A stretch of 64,000 bases of DNA, taken from assembly GCF_025345615.1 (NCBI RefSeq), contig NZ_JAODWD010000007.1, forward strand, positions 62,001 to 126,000, read 5' to 3'. This stretch comes from Mycobacterium deserti (GTDB lineage: Bacteria; Actinomycetota; Actinomycetes; Mycobacteriales; Mycobacteriaceae). Positions 34,554-42,911 of this stretch are shown piece by piece; the first letter of the stretch is position 1; each line of letters starts with the position of its first letter. Position numbers and translations under genes: made by a program. The notes under the pieces were generated by a model that was not told the origin of the DNA, did no database searches, and saw nothing but the letters and a program-made list of their open reading frames with translations.

Positions 34554-35918
34554 ATGGCCGACGTCACAGGATCAACGGAAGGCAGGGACGCTTGCCGCCT
34601 TGCGATCACGCTGCGGCTCATTCTCGCCTTGGCCTTCACGGTCGCGGCCTGCACAGTGTTTCAACAACTTCCAGCGGCCACAGCCGAGAATTGCCCGCCG
34701 AATACCGGCTACCAGCCCGAGTGCCAATACCGGCCGTTCTACACTCCGCCGAATCCACTCCCGGATGGGTCACCCGGTGACATCCTTCGCACCGAACCGT
34801 CACGCATCGCGCTGGATCCCGCGGGGCATGGTCGCTACTCGGGCAAGGGCACGCGCATCATGTATCAAAGCATCAACGGGCGCGGACAACGTGTGGCCGT
34901 GACTGGCACGTACATCGAGCCGGAGAACCCGTGGCCGGGTTCCGGTCCCCGCCCACTCATAGCCTTCGCTCCATGGGTGCAGGGCCTCGGTGACCAATGC
35001 GCGATCTCACGACTCATCAGTGAAGGTGGAATGCACTACGGCGGCTACCTAGACTTCTTGTTCTATTACGAAGCGGGCTTTGTTGCCACGATGCTCGACC
35101 GAGGGTTCGCGCTTGTCCTGACCGACTACCAAGGCACCGGCACCTACGGCCCGCCGACTGCAGGCATACGGGTGCCCACCGCGAACGCCGTGATCGACTC
35201 GGCGCGAGCGGCAATGCGGCTTCCGGGAACGTCGTTGAATCCGCAAGGTCCCGTCGCCTTTTGGGGTTACGGACCGGGCGGCACAGCGGCCGGCGCGGCT
35301 GTCGAGATGGCACCAACCTACGCCCCCGAACTCGACGTAGTCGGCGCGTGGATTGGCGCACCCCTCGTCGACTACGCCGAGTACGCGGACTATGCCGACG
35401 GATCCATGTTGGTCGGGACCATGGGTTATGCGCTCAACTCGTTCATCGCCGCCTTCCCGGAAGCCGAGCAGGCAATCATGGCCAAACTGACCCCCCGAGG
35501 CGTCGACTTCCTCCAGAAGACGAGGTACAACTGCATCGACGAGCTCATGGTGAAGTTCATGTTTCGGCATCTGCAGCCGTACTTCAACCAGGACTATCAC
35601 GAGATACTTGCCTCCGAGCCGATCAAATCGGCTCTGGCCGCGCAGCGACTGGGCTCGTTGAAACCGACCGCGCCGGTGCAAATCGACATCAACCGATTCG
35701 ACCCGCTTTTCTCCTGGGTCAGCGCTAGGCAACTGGCCGTGGACTGGTGCGCTATGGGCACCAACGTTGAGTTCTGGACCAACGAACAACCCCCGTTCCT
35801 CAACAAAACCGCAACCAACAGCGTGTTGACGTACTTCGTCGAGGGCGAGCGGGGCTTGAAGTGGATCGCGGATCGGTTCGAGCGAGCGCCCTCGTCTTCC
35901 AACTGCGCGACCCTATGA
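34554..35918 (+). CDS. Exported secretory-lipase-fold protein lacking the nucleophile Ser
   Basis: A 454-residue protein from ATG 34554 (AGGAG upstream). It has a signal-type hydrophobic segment at about residues 18-44 and then the secretory-lipase (PF03583) fold: YRPFYTPPNPLP, LTDYQGTGTYG, RVPTANAVIDSARAAMRLPG. At the nucleophile elbow, where GYSQGG is usual, it reads GYGPGG, so Ser is replaced by Gly (codon GGA at about 35274). Asp and His candidates may remain. It may be a binding pseudoenzyme or use another residue. Last gene of the rightward arm. Confidence 0.8.
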   Translation: MADVTGSTEGRDACRLAITLRLILALAFTVAACTVFQQLPAATAENCPPNTGYQPECQYRPFYTPPNPLPDGSPGDILRTEPSRIALDPAGHGRYSGKGTRIMYQSINGRGQRVAVTGTYIEPENPWPGSGPRPLIAFAPWVQGLGDQCAISRLISEGGMHYGGYLDFLFYYEAGFVATMLDRGFALVLTDYQGTGTYGPPTAGIRVPTANAVIDSARAAMRLPGTSLNPQGPVAFWGYGPGGTAAGAAVEMAPTYAPELDVVGAWIGAPLVDYAEYADYADGSMLVGTMGYALNSFIAAFPEAEQAIMAKLTPRGVDFLQKTRYNCIDELMVKFMFRHLQPYFNQDYHEILASEPIKSALAAQRLGSLKPTAPVQIDINRFDPLFSWVSARQLAVDWCAMGTNVEFWTNEQPPFLNKTATNSVLTYFVEGERGLKWIADRFERAPSSSNCATL

Positions 35919-35986
35919 CGCCCCTGCCAAGATGCCTGGCGGCGAGTACCGGCACTACCCATCGTGGACGCCTTGGTTCCGCCAGG

Positions 35987-36394
35987 TCACGGAATCGGTT
36001 GACCGATTCCGAGCATGTTGCCTTCACTGTCGCGGAACCACGCGCCCAGCTCTCCGGAGCCCTTGCTGGGATAGTTGCCCTGTACCTCGGCGACACCGTC
36101 GACCGTTTGTAGGCCCGGCACGTCTACGTCCTCGAAAACCACGCCGCGCCTGCGCAATTCGGTGACGGTCGCGGTGAGGTCGTCGACGGTCCATGCCATC
36201 TGGGTGAAGGTGCCCGGCGACGCGCCTGCTGATTCGAATAACGCGAACTCGCAGCCCGCGCACCGGTACAGCAAGCCGCCCGGCCGCTGCTCGACGGGTT
36301 CGAGGCCGAGTTTGTCCGCGTAGAAGGCTCGCGCGCGGTCCATGTCCTGCACCGGGAGTCGAGTGGCGATCCGTCCGGACTCGAGCATGGTCAT
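35987..36394 (-). CDS. VOC family protein
   Basis: A 135-residue vicinal-oxygen-chelate protein with RARAFYADKLGLEP near the N-terminus and AWFRDSEGNMLGIGQ at the end. A short Cys-x2-Cys in YRCAGCEF is uncommon. It may act on a glyoxal-type adduct or bind a small molecule. It follows the TetR gene in the same direction with a 26-base gap, but the partner is not evident. Confidence 0.8.
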   Translation of the reverse strand: MTMLESGRIATRLPVQDMDRARAFYADKLGLEPVEQRPGGLLYRCAGCEFALFESAGASPGTFTQMAWTVDDLTATVTELRRRGVVFEDVDVPGLQTVDGVAEVQGNYPSKGSGELGAWFRDSEGNMLGIGQPIP

Positions 36395-36420
36395 CCTTCC
36401 GTCGTCGCCGATCGTAGGCC

Positions 36421-36969
36421 CTACTTCAACAGGTGACGTGTGGCCCGTTCGACGACCTGCTTGCGGGGGCGCCCGTCGTGGTCCGCCGCGATGAAGTGGC
36501 CGCCGATCGCGAGCGCGAACGCCAGCAGGCTGCGGGCCTCCACCTCATCGGCGTCGTCGATGAAGCTCGCGATCATCGCGCGCAGGTATTCGATGCGCTT
36601 GTTGTCGACCCGGCGCAGGCGCTTGGCCACCGCCCTGTCCCGGCGCGACCAGTCCCGAACGGCAAGGTCGATCGGCAGCAGTTCCGCAGAGAACGTCAGC
36701 ATGCCGGCCCGTCGCACCTTGTCGCGAGCGTCCCCGCCTTCCTTCTCGACGCGGTCGAGCGTCTCGTCGGTGCTGCGGTGCTCCCACACGTCGAGCATCT
36801 CGTCGAGAAACGCCTTGCGGCTCGGGAAGTGCCAGTAAAACCCTCCCCGCGTGACACCCAGCTTCTGTGCGAGCAGGTCCACCCGCACCGCGTCGGGCCC
36901 GCCCGCCGCAAGCGCTGCCAGACCGGCGTCGATCCACGTGCTTCTCGGTGTGCGGGTTTGGGCGACCAT
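36421..36969 (-). CDS. TetR-family transcriptional regulator
   Basis: A 182-residue TetR-type repressor from ATG 36969 (GGAGAG upstream). The N-terminal HTH is ALAAGGPDAVRVDLLAQKLGVTRGGFYWHFPSRKAFLDEML, of the common RGGFYWHF type; the C-terminal ligand domain is all helical. A perfect CATACA-N4-TGTATG palindrome lies 46 bases upstream and covers the start codon of the divergent DUF2867 gene, which is therefore the probable target along with its own gene. Confidence 0.9.
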   Translation of the reverse strand: MVAQTRTPRSTWIDAGLAALAAGGPDAVRVDLLAQKLGVTRGGFYWHFPSRKAFLDEMLDVWEHRSTDETLDRVEKEGGDARDKVRRAGMLTFSAELLPIDLAVRDWSRRDRAVAKRLRRVDNKRIEYLRAMIASFIDDADEVEARSLLAFALAIGGHFIAADHDGRPRKQVVERATRHLLK

Positions 36970-37014
36970 CAACTCTCCATCCGCTTCGGGCCTTGACGCG
37001 GCTTCCGCACCAAG

Positions 37015-37030
37015 CATACACTTCTGTATG
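37015..37030. promoter_or_regulatory. Probable TetR operator
   Basis: CATACACTTCTGTATG is a perfect inverted repeat (6+4+6), flanked by A/T-rich bases that continue the symmetry. It lies between the TetR gene (start 36969) and the DUF2867 gene and includes the latter's proposed ATG (37028-37030). Confidence 0.75.
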
Positions 37031-37645
37031 TTTGGTTCCGGGTTACTTCCCAAGTCCGACCACACTGGCCGGCCATGGCGAATTCACGCAATCTGCACGG
37101 ATTTTCGCCTTCTCGACGTATGGGCTCTGCCAACATCCGGTGGAGCGAACGACTTCCCTGAGCTGGTGCGGTTGTGGGCCCGGTTCGACCCTGAGCGGTC
37201 ATCGGTGGTACTACGGGGCCTCTTCGCGCTTCGGTGGACTCTCGGACGCCTACTGGGGCTCGACCGCCCGGAAACCGGTCTCGGAGAACGGGTCCACACA
37301 TTGCGTGACCGGTTGCCGCCAGATTTGCGCGAGGCCACCGCTACCCCGTTTGAAGCCGAGCCGTTCATCCCGCTGTATCTCACCGACGACGAGTTCGCGC
37401 TGGAGATCGCCAACCAGACGGTGCACGGCGTCCTGCACGTCGGGTGGGTCACTGACGGGCGGGGTGGCCACCGCGGGCAGATGGCCGTGTTGGTCAAGCC
37501 AAACGGCGTGCTCGGAACCGCGTACCTGGCCGCGATCGCTCCGTTCCGCCACGCGATCGTCTATCCGCTGATGATGCGCGAGATCGGTCGCGCATGGCGT
37601 GAACATGCCAGGGCCCCAACACAATCCGATGGTGGGCCCCAATGA
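37028..37645 (+). CDS. DUF2867-like protein
   Basis: A 205-residue protein placed in the DUF2867-like group by ICTDFRLLDVWALPTSGGANDFPELVRLW, VLRGLFALRW and TVHGVLHVGW. The function of the family is unknown. The start at ATG 37028 would be leaderless or very short-leadered, since it lies within the operator palindrome; no better in-frame codon precedes the conserved part. The stop overlaps the start of the next gene by four bases. Confidence 0.72.
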   Translation: MFGSGLLPKSDHTGRPWRIHAICTDFRLLDVWALPTSGGANDFPELVRLWARFDPERSSVVLRGLFALRWTLGRLLGLDRPETGLGERVHTLRDRLPPDLREATATPFEAEPFIPLYLTDDEFALEIANQTVHGVLHVGWVTDGRGGHRGQMAVLVKPNGVLGTAYLAAIAPFRHAIVYPLMMREIGRAWREHARAPTQSDGGPQ

Positions 37646-38304
37646 TGCACACGCGTTCCCGGGTTCGCCAGGTCGCGCTCGACCGCGACAATCAGTCGTC
37701 GACAACGCTTGGCCGCGTCGACTACGAGGATGCGTTCATCGTCGACGCGGGGCCGCCGCACGCTCGGCGGGCCGAACAATGGATGCGCGCGATTCTGCAA
37801 GAGGCACCCGTGAGCGCGAGAATTCGGCTGCTGTCGGGCTGGTCGGCGATCGGGCTCAAGGTGAGTCTGACCGCATCAGACTCAACGGTGCTCGGCTGGC
37901 AACTCCGCGCGGGCAACGACGATTTCGTCCTGCTCGGTGCCGAGTCCCGGATCGGAATGCCCGGCGAGCTGTTGTTACGGCGCGACGAGCAGACGCTGCT
38001 GTTCGCCAGTTTCGTGCGCTTCGACAACCCGGCCGCCCGCGCCCTGTGGGCGCTGGTGGAGCCCGGACACGTGCGGACGGTCCGGTATCGCTCCTCGCCC
38101 AAACCGTCAGACGCGTCGTCGATCAGGGCAGCGCGAACAGCGGCGGAGCGGGCGGCCGAGGTGGCAGCGGCGGAGCGGGCGGCGGAGGGGGCAGCGGCTG
38201 CCCGGGCGCGGGCGGTGTCGGATTGGGCGACATGCCCGGCGGCGGTGCAGTGCCTGGGTCCAGCGGCCGCTGTGTCAGCAGCAGCAGCGCGTCCTTCCCG
38301 CTGA
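37642..38304 (+). CDS. DUF2867-like protein with an overlapping alanine-rich tail
   Basis: A 220-residue frame. Residues about 20-155 look like a conserved domain related to the preceding gene product (FIVDAGPPHARRAEQWM, LLSGWSAIGLKVSL, LLFASFVRFDNPAARALWALVEPGHVRTVRY). The last 60 residues are Ala/Arg/Glu-rich and are antisense to the proline-rich coding sequence on the other strand (from 38123), so they probably arise from loss of an earlier stop. Coupled to 37028-37645 by ATGA. Function unknown. Confidence 0.7.
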   Translation: MMHTRSRVRQVALDRDNQSSTTLGRVDYEDAFIVDAGPPHARRAEQWMRAILQEAPVSARIRLLSGWSAIGLKVSLTASDSTVLGWQLRAGNDDFVLLGAESRIGMPGELLLRRDEQTLLFASFVRFDNPAARALWALVEPGHVRTVRYRSSPKPSDASSIRAARTAAERAAEVAAAERAAEGAAAARARAVSDWATCPAAVQCLGPAAAVSAAAARPSR

Positions 38305-38596
38305 CTTCCTGCGTCTGCACGGCGTGCCACAGCTCGCGCAGGTAGGTCACGCCGCTGCTCTCCTGCGGTCCGACCGGCGCCATGCTGTAACCGGGCGGCA
38401 GGTTTTCCGGGCTGGCCAGATGTGGGACGCCCTCGGCGGGCGGGGCGGCAGGTTCGCCCGCGGCCGCTTGGACCGCGGCGGTCGGCGGTGGCGGTGGCGG
38501 TGGGGCCGGAACCACCGGGTCGGCCAGTGCCGACGGAGCGAGCCATACTGCGGCGAGCACTCCGAGGCTCCCCGCGGCCACCGACAACTTCTTCAC
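38123..38596 (-). CDS. Secreted proline-rich protein
   Basis: A 157-residue protein from GTG 38596, with ribosome site GGGAGG 8 bases upstream. A clear Sec signal precedes the cleavage site (VKKLSVAAGSLGVLAAVW, then SALADP). The mature protein has Pro runs at both ends, PPPPPPP near the start and PPPPPAPPLPPRPPAPP at the end, around a conserved core (HLASPENLPPGYSMAPVGPQESSGVTYLRELWHAVQ). Proteins of this kind occur in mycobacterial envelopes with unknown function. Its 3' 182 bases overlap the convergent DUF2867-like frame. Confidence 0.78.
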   Translation of the reverse strand: MKKLSVAAGSLGVLAAVWLAPSALADPVVPAPPPPPPPTAAVQAAAGEPAAPPAEGVPHLASPENLPPGYSMAPVGPQESSGVTYLRELWHAVQTQEVSGKDALLLLTQRPLDPGTAPPPGMSPNPTPPAPGQPLPPPPPAPPLPPRPPAPPLFALP

Positions 38597-38728
38597 CTCG
38601 ACGTCCTCCCACTGATGACACGGCTTCGAACACCGCTGCAACCGGCGCTATTGAGTGATTCAGTTCGAGTAGCGAAATTGTTACACCTGGGTCCCGTGTG
38701 ACCAAGTTGTCAATAAAACCACTGCGGT

Positions 38729-38742
38729 GGGAACACGTTCCA
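38729..38742. promoter_or_regulatory. KstR-like operator upstream of the CYP125-like gene
   Basis: GGGAACACGTTCCA has the AACnnGTT core and the palindromic GGAAC/GTTCC arms; it deviates from TnnAACnnGTTnnA only at the first base. It lies 110 bases upstream of the P450 start codon. M. tuberculosis cyp125 is in the KstR regulon, which supports the call. Confidence 0.65.
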
Positions 38743-38852
38743 CTTCGGACTTTCCGGGACTTTTCCAAACCGGCCGCACCGCCCTCCAACTGTGGTGTAG
38801 CAATGCGTGCAGGGCACTAGACAACGTCGTACGAGGATGCCGAGGACTGCCG

Positions 38853-40100
38853 ATGCCGACTCCGAACCTTCCGCCTGGATTCGATTTCACCGATCCCGAC
38901 ATCTACGCCGAACGACTGCCGGTCGATGAACTGGCCGAGATGCGCAAGGTCGCCCCGATCTGGTGGAACGAACAACCCCAAGGCATCGGCGGGTTCGACG
39001 ACGGCGGCTACTGGGTCGTGACCAAGCACAAGGACGTCAAGGAGGTGTCGCGACGCAGCGATGTCTTCTCGAGCCTCGCGAAGACCGCGTTGCCGCGCTA
39101 TAAGGACGGCACCGTCGGCGAGCAGATCGAGCGCGGCAAGTACGTGCTGCTGAATCAGGACGCTCCGCACCACACGCATCTGCGCAAGATCATCTCGCGG
39201 GCCTTCACCCCTCGGGCCGTCGAGCGACTGCGGGAGGAACTCGACGAACGTGCGCAACAGATCGCCGCGACCGCGTTGGCCGAGGGCTCAGGTGATTTCG
39301 TCGAGCAGGTCTCTGCCGAACTGCCTCTGCAGGCGATCGCGGGACTGATGGGTGTGCCGCAGGAAGACCGCATGAAACTCTTCCACTGGTCCAATCAAAT
39401 GGTCGGTGACATGGACCCGGAGTTCGCGAACAACGACGCGATCACCGCATCGATGGAACTGATCATGTACGGCATGAAACTGGCCGCCGAACGGGCACAT
39501 TCGCCGGGTGAGGATCTGGTCACCAAGCTCGTCCAGGCCGACGTCGAAGGACACAAACTCTCCGACGACGAGTTCGGGTTCTTCGTCATCCTGCTTGCCG
39601 TCGCCGGCAACGAGACCACGCGCAACTCCATCACCCAGGGCATGATGGCGTTCACCGAATTCCCCGACCAATGGGAGCTTTTCAAGAAGCAGCGGCCGGC
39701 GACCGCCGCTGACGAGATAGTCCGCTGGGCCACCCCGGTGACGTCGTTCCAGAGGACCGCGCTCGAGGACACCGAACTGTCCGGGGTGCCGATCAAGAAG
39801 GGCCAGCGGGTGGTGATGTTCTACCGGTCGGCCAACTTCGACGAGGACGTCTTCGACGATCCGTACACGTTCAACATCCTGCGCGACCCCAACCCGCACG
39901 TCGGGTTCGGCGGCACCGGAGCGCACTACTGCATCGGCGCGAACCTCGCCAGGATGACGATCGACCTGATGTTCAACGCCGTCGCCGACCACATGCCGGA
40001 TCTCAAGCCGCTGGCCCAGCCCGAGCGGTTGCGCTCGGGCTGGCTCAACGGGATAAAGCACTGGCAGGTCGACTACTCGGGGGCGAGCCGGCCAGTCTGA
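38853..40100 (+). CDS. cyp125: Cytochrome P450, CYP125 family steroid C26-monooxygenase
   Basis: A 415-residue P450 from ATG 38853. The I-helix is AVAGNETTRN, the EXXR is in DEIVR, and the haem loop is GFGGTGAHYCIGANLARM. From its first block (PNLPPGFDFTDPDIYAERLPV) to its last (RLRSGWLNGIKHWQVDY) it closely follows M. tuberculosis CYP125, which oxidises the cholesterol side-chain at C26. It is shorter at the N-terminus. Here it stands outside any large cholesterol cluster, so it may be a second copy, and a KstR-like box precedes it. Confidence 0.92.
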   Translation: MPTPNLPPGFDFTDPDIYAERLPVDELAEMRKVAPIWWNEQPQGIGGFDDGGYWVVTKHKDVKEVSRRSDVFSSLAKTALPRYKDGTVGEQIERGKYVLLNQDAPHHTHLRKIISRAFTPRAVERLREELDERAQQIAATALAEGSGDFVEQVSAELPLQAIAGLMGVPQEDRMKLFHWSNQMVGDMDPEFANNDAITASMELIMYGMKLAAERAHSPGEDLVTKLVQADVEGHKLSDDEFGFFVILLAVAGNETTRNSITQGMMAFTEFPDQWELFKKQRPATAADEIVRWATPVTSFQRTALEDTELSGVPIKKGQRVVMFYRSANFDEDVFDDPYTFNILRDPNPHVGFGGTGAHYCIGANLARMTIDLMFNAVADHMPDLKPLAQPERLRSGWLNGIKHWQVDYSGASRPV

Positions 40101-40109
40101 GGGACGGGG

Positions 40110-40397
40110 TCAGCCGCGCACCATCGCGCGCCAGTACTCCTCCGGGATTTCCGTGTTGGAGCGCATCACCAACGCCAGACCGGTGGCCATCGCGATGCCG
40201 AGCAGGCCGAGCCACAAGCCGAAGAACGCGATGACCACCCACAGGACGGTCGTCACCGTAGGCCACGGTGACAGCAGCGCGAGCACCGGCGCAAAGAAGA
40301 AGCCCAGGCCGATGTACCACGACGAACCGGCGCGGTCGCAGACCAGAACAATGTGCACCCACCGGGGAATGGGCCGGTCAGCGGGCGGTGTGCGCAT
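40110..40397 (-). CDS. Small two-span membrane protein
   Basis: A 95-residue protein from ATG 40397 (AAGGAGAG upstream). Two hydrophobic segments, about residues 28-45 and 49-75, make it an inner-membrane protein with a short C-terminal SNTEIPEEYWRAMVRG tail. Not recognised beyond this. Convergent with the P450 gene, with a 9-base gap. Confidence 0.72.
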   Translation of the reverse strand: MRTPPADRPIPRWVHIVLVCDRAGSSWYIGLGFFFAPVLALLSPWPTVTTVLWVVIAFFGLWLGLLGIAMATGLALVMRSNTEIPEEYWRAMVRG

Positions 40398-40505
40398 CGC
40401 GCTCTCCTTCGTTTGGGGACGTCCCCAGCGTGCGCCGTATAGGTAAGCGTCGCAATTACCCGACAGGTAGTGGAGACCAAGCATCTCGTCGGTCAGACTG
40501 ACCGA

Positions 40506-41291
40506 GTGACCGCGGTTGACATCTCGACCCCGACGTTCGGCTCGCTGATGCGGACATGGCGGCAGCGTCGCCGCCTTTCCCAGCTCGAGCTGGCGATCGA
40601 AGCCGACGTCTCCCCGCGCCACGTCAGTTTCATCGAGACCGGCCGATCGACTCCGAGCCGCGCGATGGTGCTGCGGCTGGCCGCCGTGCTCGACGTCCCG
40701 CTGCGTGATCAGAATCAACTGCTGTTGGCCGCCGGACTGGCTCCCGCCTACGGTGAGCGCTCACTCGACGATCCAGAGATGGCGGCGGTGCGCGCAGGCG
40801 TCGAGCGAGTTCTGCTCGCCTACAACCCGTTTCCCTGTGTCGTGGTGGACCGGAGCTGGCAGATCGTGCATGCCAATGACGGCGCAGCGCTTCTGCTGGA
40901 CGGCGTCGCGCCACATCTGCTCGAACAGCCGAATGCGCTGCGCATCGCGCTGCACCCGGAGGGTCTGGCGCCACGCATCCGCAATTTCGGGCAGTGGCGA
41001 GATCACCTCGTCGAACGGCTGCGGCGGGAGGTCGCAGTCGGTGGGGACGCCGAACTCTCGGCGCTTCTCACCGAGATGGAGTCGCACACAGGCGGTTTGA
41101 CAGACCCTCCGGACAGCCGTGACCTCGGCGGCGTTGCCGTGCCGTTGGAGCTCTACACCCCCGATGGGCGGCTGCTCACATTTCTGTCGACCGTCACCAC
41201 CTTCGGCACCGCGCGTGACCTGACCGCCGCCGAGCTGTCCATCGAGGCATTTCTGCCTGCCGACGAGTCCACCGCGGCGGCACTGCACTGA
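40506..41291 (+). CDS. XRE-family regulator with MmyB-like ligand domain
   Basis: A 261-residue regulator. An N-terminal Cro/CI HTH (MRTWRQRRRLSQLELAIEADVSPRHVSFIETGRSTPSRAMVLRLA) is followed by the MmyB-like PAS-type domain (YNPFPCVVVDRSWQIVHANDGAALLL ... TVTTFGTARDLTAAELSIEAFLPAD). Such proteins in actinobacteria often control neighbouring genes in response to fatty-acid-type ligands. GTG 40506 is favoured over GTG 40470. Divergent from the small membrane protein gene. Confidence 0.88.
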   Translation: MTAVDISTPTFGSLMRTWRQRRRLSQLELAIEADVSPRHVSFIETGRSTPSRAMVLRLAAVLDVPLRDQNQLLLAAGLAPAYGERSLDDPEMAAVRAGVERVLLAYNPFPCVVVDRSWQIVHANDGAALLLDGVAPHLLEQPNALRIALHPEGLAPRIRNFGQWRDHLVERLRREVAVGGDAELSALLTEMESHTGGLTDPPDSRDLGGVAVPLELYTPDGRLLTFLSTVTTFGTARDLTAAELSIEAFLPADESTAAALH

Positions 41292-41333
41292 AATGCCGGT
41301 GAACGGCCGCAAACACCAATAGAGTCACCCGAC

Positions 41334-41750
41334 ATGGACAACCGACTTGTTGCGGTGGCTGCTGTGCTCGTCGTGGGCGTGGCCGGCTGCGGAGGACAAC
41401 CCCCGGCTCTCGGCGGAAAGACCGCGAAGGTGACCATCAACGGTGAGAGTACGGGCGGCCCGCATCCGGTCACCTGCTCGCAGTCGGGCTGGGCGTGGCT
41501 CATCGAGACCCCCGATCAGGAGAAGGGATTCACGGCCGCGCTCGATACCGGGGACTCCGTCACGATCCAGTCGGTCGACTTCCGCGACTTGGGCGGTTTC
41601 ACGGGTACCTTCTGGCGAGACAACATGGGCGAGGCAGAGATTCAGGGAGCCGGCGGTAAGTACACCATCACCGGGACGGCCGACGGTTCGTTCGCCGACA
41701 ACCCGAGCAACGATGTGAGCGCGAAATTCCGCATCGAAACCAACTGCTGA
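41334..41750 (+). CDS. 19-kDa lipoprotein antigen (LpqH) family lipoprotein
   Basis: A 138-residue lipoprotein with a signal and lipobox VAGC (Cys at about residue 19). The mature part carries the LpqH-family features: KVTINGEST, HPVTCSQSGWAWLIE, and a C-terminal Cys (FRIETNC) that should pair with the internal Cys. LpqH proteins are surface-exposed TLR2 agonists in pathogenic mycobacteria; in saprophytes the role is unclear. Length is a little below the M. tuberculosis protein. Confidence 0.88.
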   Translation: MDNRLVAVAAVLVVGVAGCGGQPPALGGKTAKVTINGESTGGPHPVTCSQSGWAWLIETPDQEKGFTAALDTGDSVTIQSVDFRDLGGFTGTFWRDNMGEAEIQGAGGKYTITGTADGSFADNPSNDVSAKFRIETNC

Positions 41751-41762
41751 GTCGTCGATTCA

Positions 41763-42134
41763 GTGCACGCCTTCCGTCGCGCCATCGAAGACCGAGACCT
41801 TGATGCCGCGCTTGGCCTGATGCGTGACGACGTGGTGTTCCGCAGCCCCGTCGTCCACCGCCCGTACCAGGGCCGCGACGCGCTGCGACAGATCCTCGCC
41901 GCAGTGATGGAGGTGTTCGAGGATTTCCGGTATGTCCAGGAGATCGGTGCCGTCGACGCCCGTGATCACGCCCTGGTATTCGAGGCCAGGGTCGGGGACA
42001 AAGAACTCCAAGGCTGCGACTTCATCCGACTCGACGACGCGGGAGCCATCGAAGAGCTCACCGTGATGGTGCGACCGCTGTCGGCCACACTCACCCTGGC
42101 CGAAATGATGAAAGCTCGACTCACCGGCGCATAG
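41763..42134 (+). CDS. SnoaL/NTF2-like protein
   Basis: A 123-residue protein with the SnoaL pattern RRAIEDRDLDAALGLMRDDVVFRSPVV, then YQGRDALRQILAAVMEVF and a closing sheet. The GTG at 41763 is the only in-frame start after the preceding stop. Function unknown; the pocket-type fold is used by isomerases, dehydratases and binding proteins. It lies 12 bases after the lipoprotein gene, so both may be on one transcript. Confidence 0.78.
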   Translation: MHAFRRAIEDRDLDAALGLMRDDVVFRSPVVHRPYQGRDALRQILAAVMEVFEDFRYVQEIGAVDARDHALVFEARVGDKELQGCDFIRLDDAGAIEELTVMVRPLSATLTLAEMMKARLTGA

Positions 42135-42141
42135 CGGATAC

Positions 42142-42152
42142 TGGTAAGACCA
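42142..42152. promoter_or_regulatory. FadR-type operator upstream of the GntR gene
   Basis: TGGTAAGACCA fits the TGGTnnnACCA palindrome bound by FadR-subfamily GntR regulators. It ends 36 bases before the ATG at 42189. Autoregulation of the regulator and its desaturase neighbour is likely. Confidence 0.7.
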
Positions 42153-42188
42153 CTTGACCTCTGGCCGGTCGGCTGGCACGCTGAACGC

Positions 42189-42911
42189 ATGGCACTGCAA
42201 CCGGTCAACCGCCGTTCGGTACCCGAGGACGTCTTCGAGCAGATCGTCACCGAGGTGCTCAGTGGCCAGATGCAGCCGGGGGAAGCGCTGCCCAGCGAGC
42301 GCAGGCTCGCCGAAGTTCTCGGAGTTTCCCGTCCCGCGGTGCGCGAGGCGCTCAAGCGGCTCACCGCGGCCGGCCTGGTGGACGTGCGTCAGGGTGACGC
42401 CACGACAGTGCGCGATTTCCGCAGGCACGCCGGTCTTGACCTATTGCCCCGATTGCTCATCCGGGCGGGCGAACTCGACCTGACCGTTGTCCGCAGCATC
42501 CTCGAGACCCGCCTGCACAACGGACCGAAGATCGCCCAATTGGCCGCCGAGAGGCGCGGGCCGCAGCTGGCGGAGCCCCTGCGCGAGGCGATCGATGCGC
42601 TCACCGCCGAGCAGGACGCGGTCGCACAGCAGCGGCACGCGCTCACCTTCTGGGATCACGTCGTCGATGGCGCGGACTCGATCGCGTTCCGCCTGATGTA
42701 CAACACTCTGCGCGCCACCTACGAACCGGCGCTGCCCGCACTGGCCGCGGTGATGGCCGACGAGGTGGGTCGCCCGCAGGCCTACCGAGAGCTTGCCGAC
42801 GCGATCACCGCCGGTGACCCGGCCCGCGCCGAACACGCCGCGCGCAACCTGCTCGAGCCCGCCACGTTGGCACTGCTTTCCGCTCTGAACGATTTGGAGG
42901 ACCCGCGATGA
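42189..42911 (+). CDS. GntR-family regulator, FadR subfamily
   Basis: A 240-residue regulator: winged helix (LSGQMQPGEALPSERRLAEVLGVSRPAVREALKRLTAAGLVDVRQGDATTV) and a helical FCD-type C-terminus with the metal/ligand-region residues around TFWDHVVDGADSIAFRLMYN. FadR-type members respond to acyl-CoA, lactate or sugar acids. The downstream membrane hydroxylase/desaturase-family gene overlaps it by four bases (ATGA), so the target is probably that lipid enzyme. Confidence 0.9.
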   Translation: MALQPVNRRSVPEDVFEQIVTEVLSGQMQPGEALPSERRLAEVLGVSRPAVREALKRLTAAGLVDVRQGDATTVRDFRRHAGLDLLPRLLIRAGELDLTVVRSILETRLHNGPKIAQLAAERRGPQLAEPLREAIDALTAEQDAVAQQRHALTFWDHVVDGADSIAFRLMYNTLRATYEPALPALAAVMADEVGRPQAYRELADAITAGDPARAEHAARNLLEPATLALLSALNDLEDPR

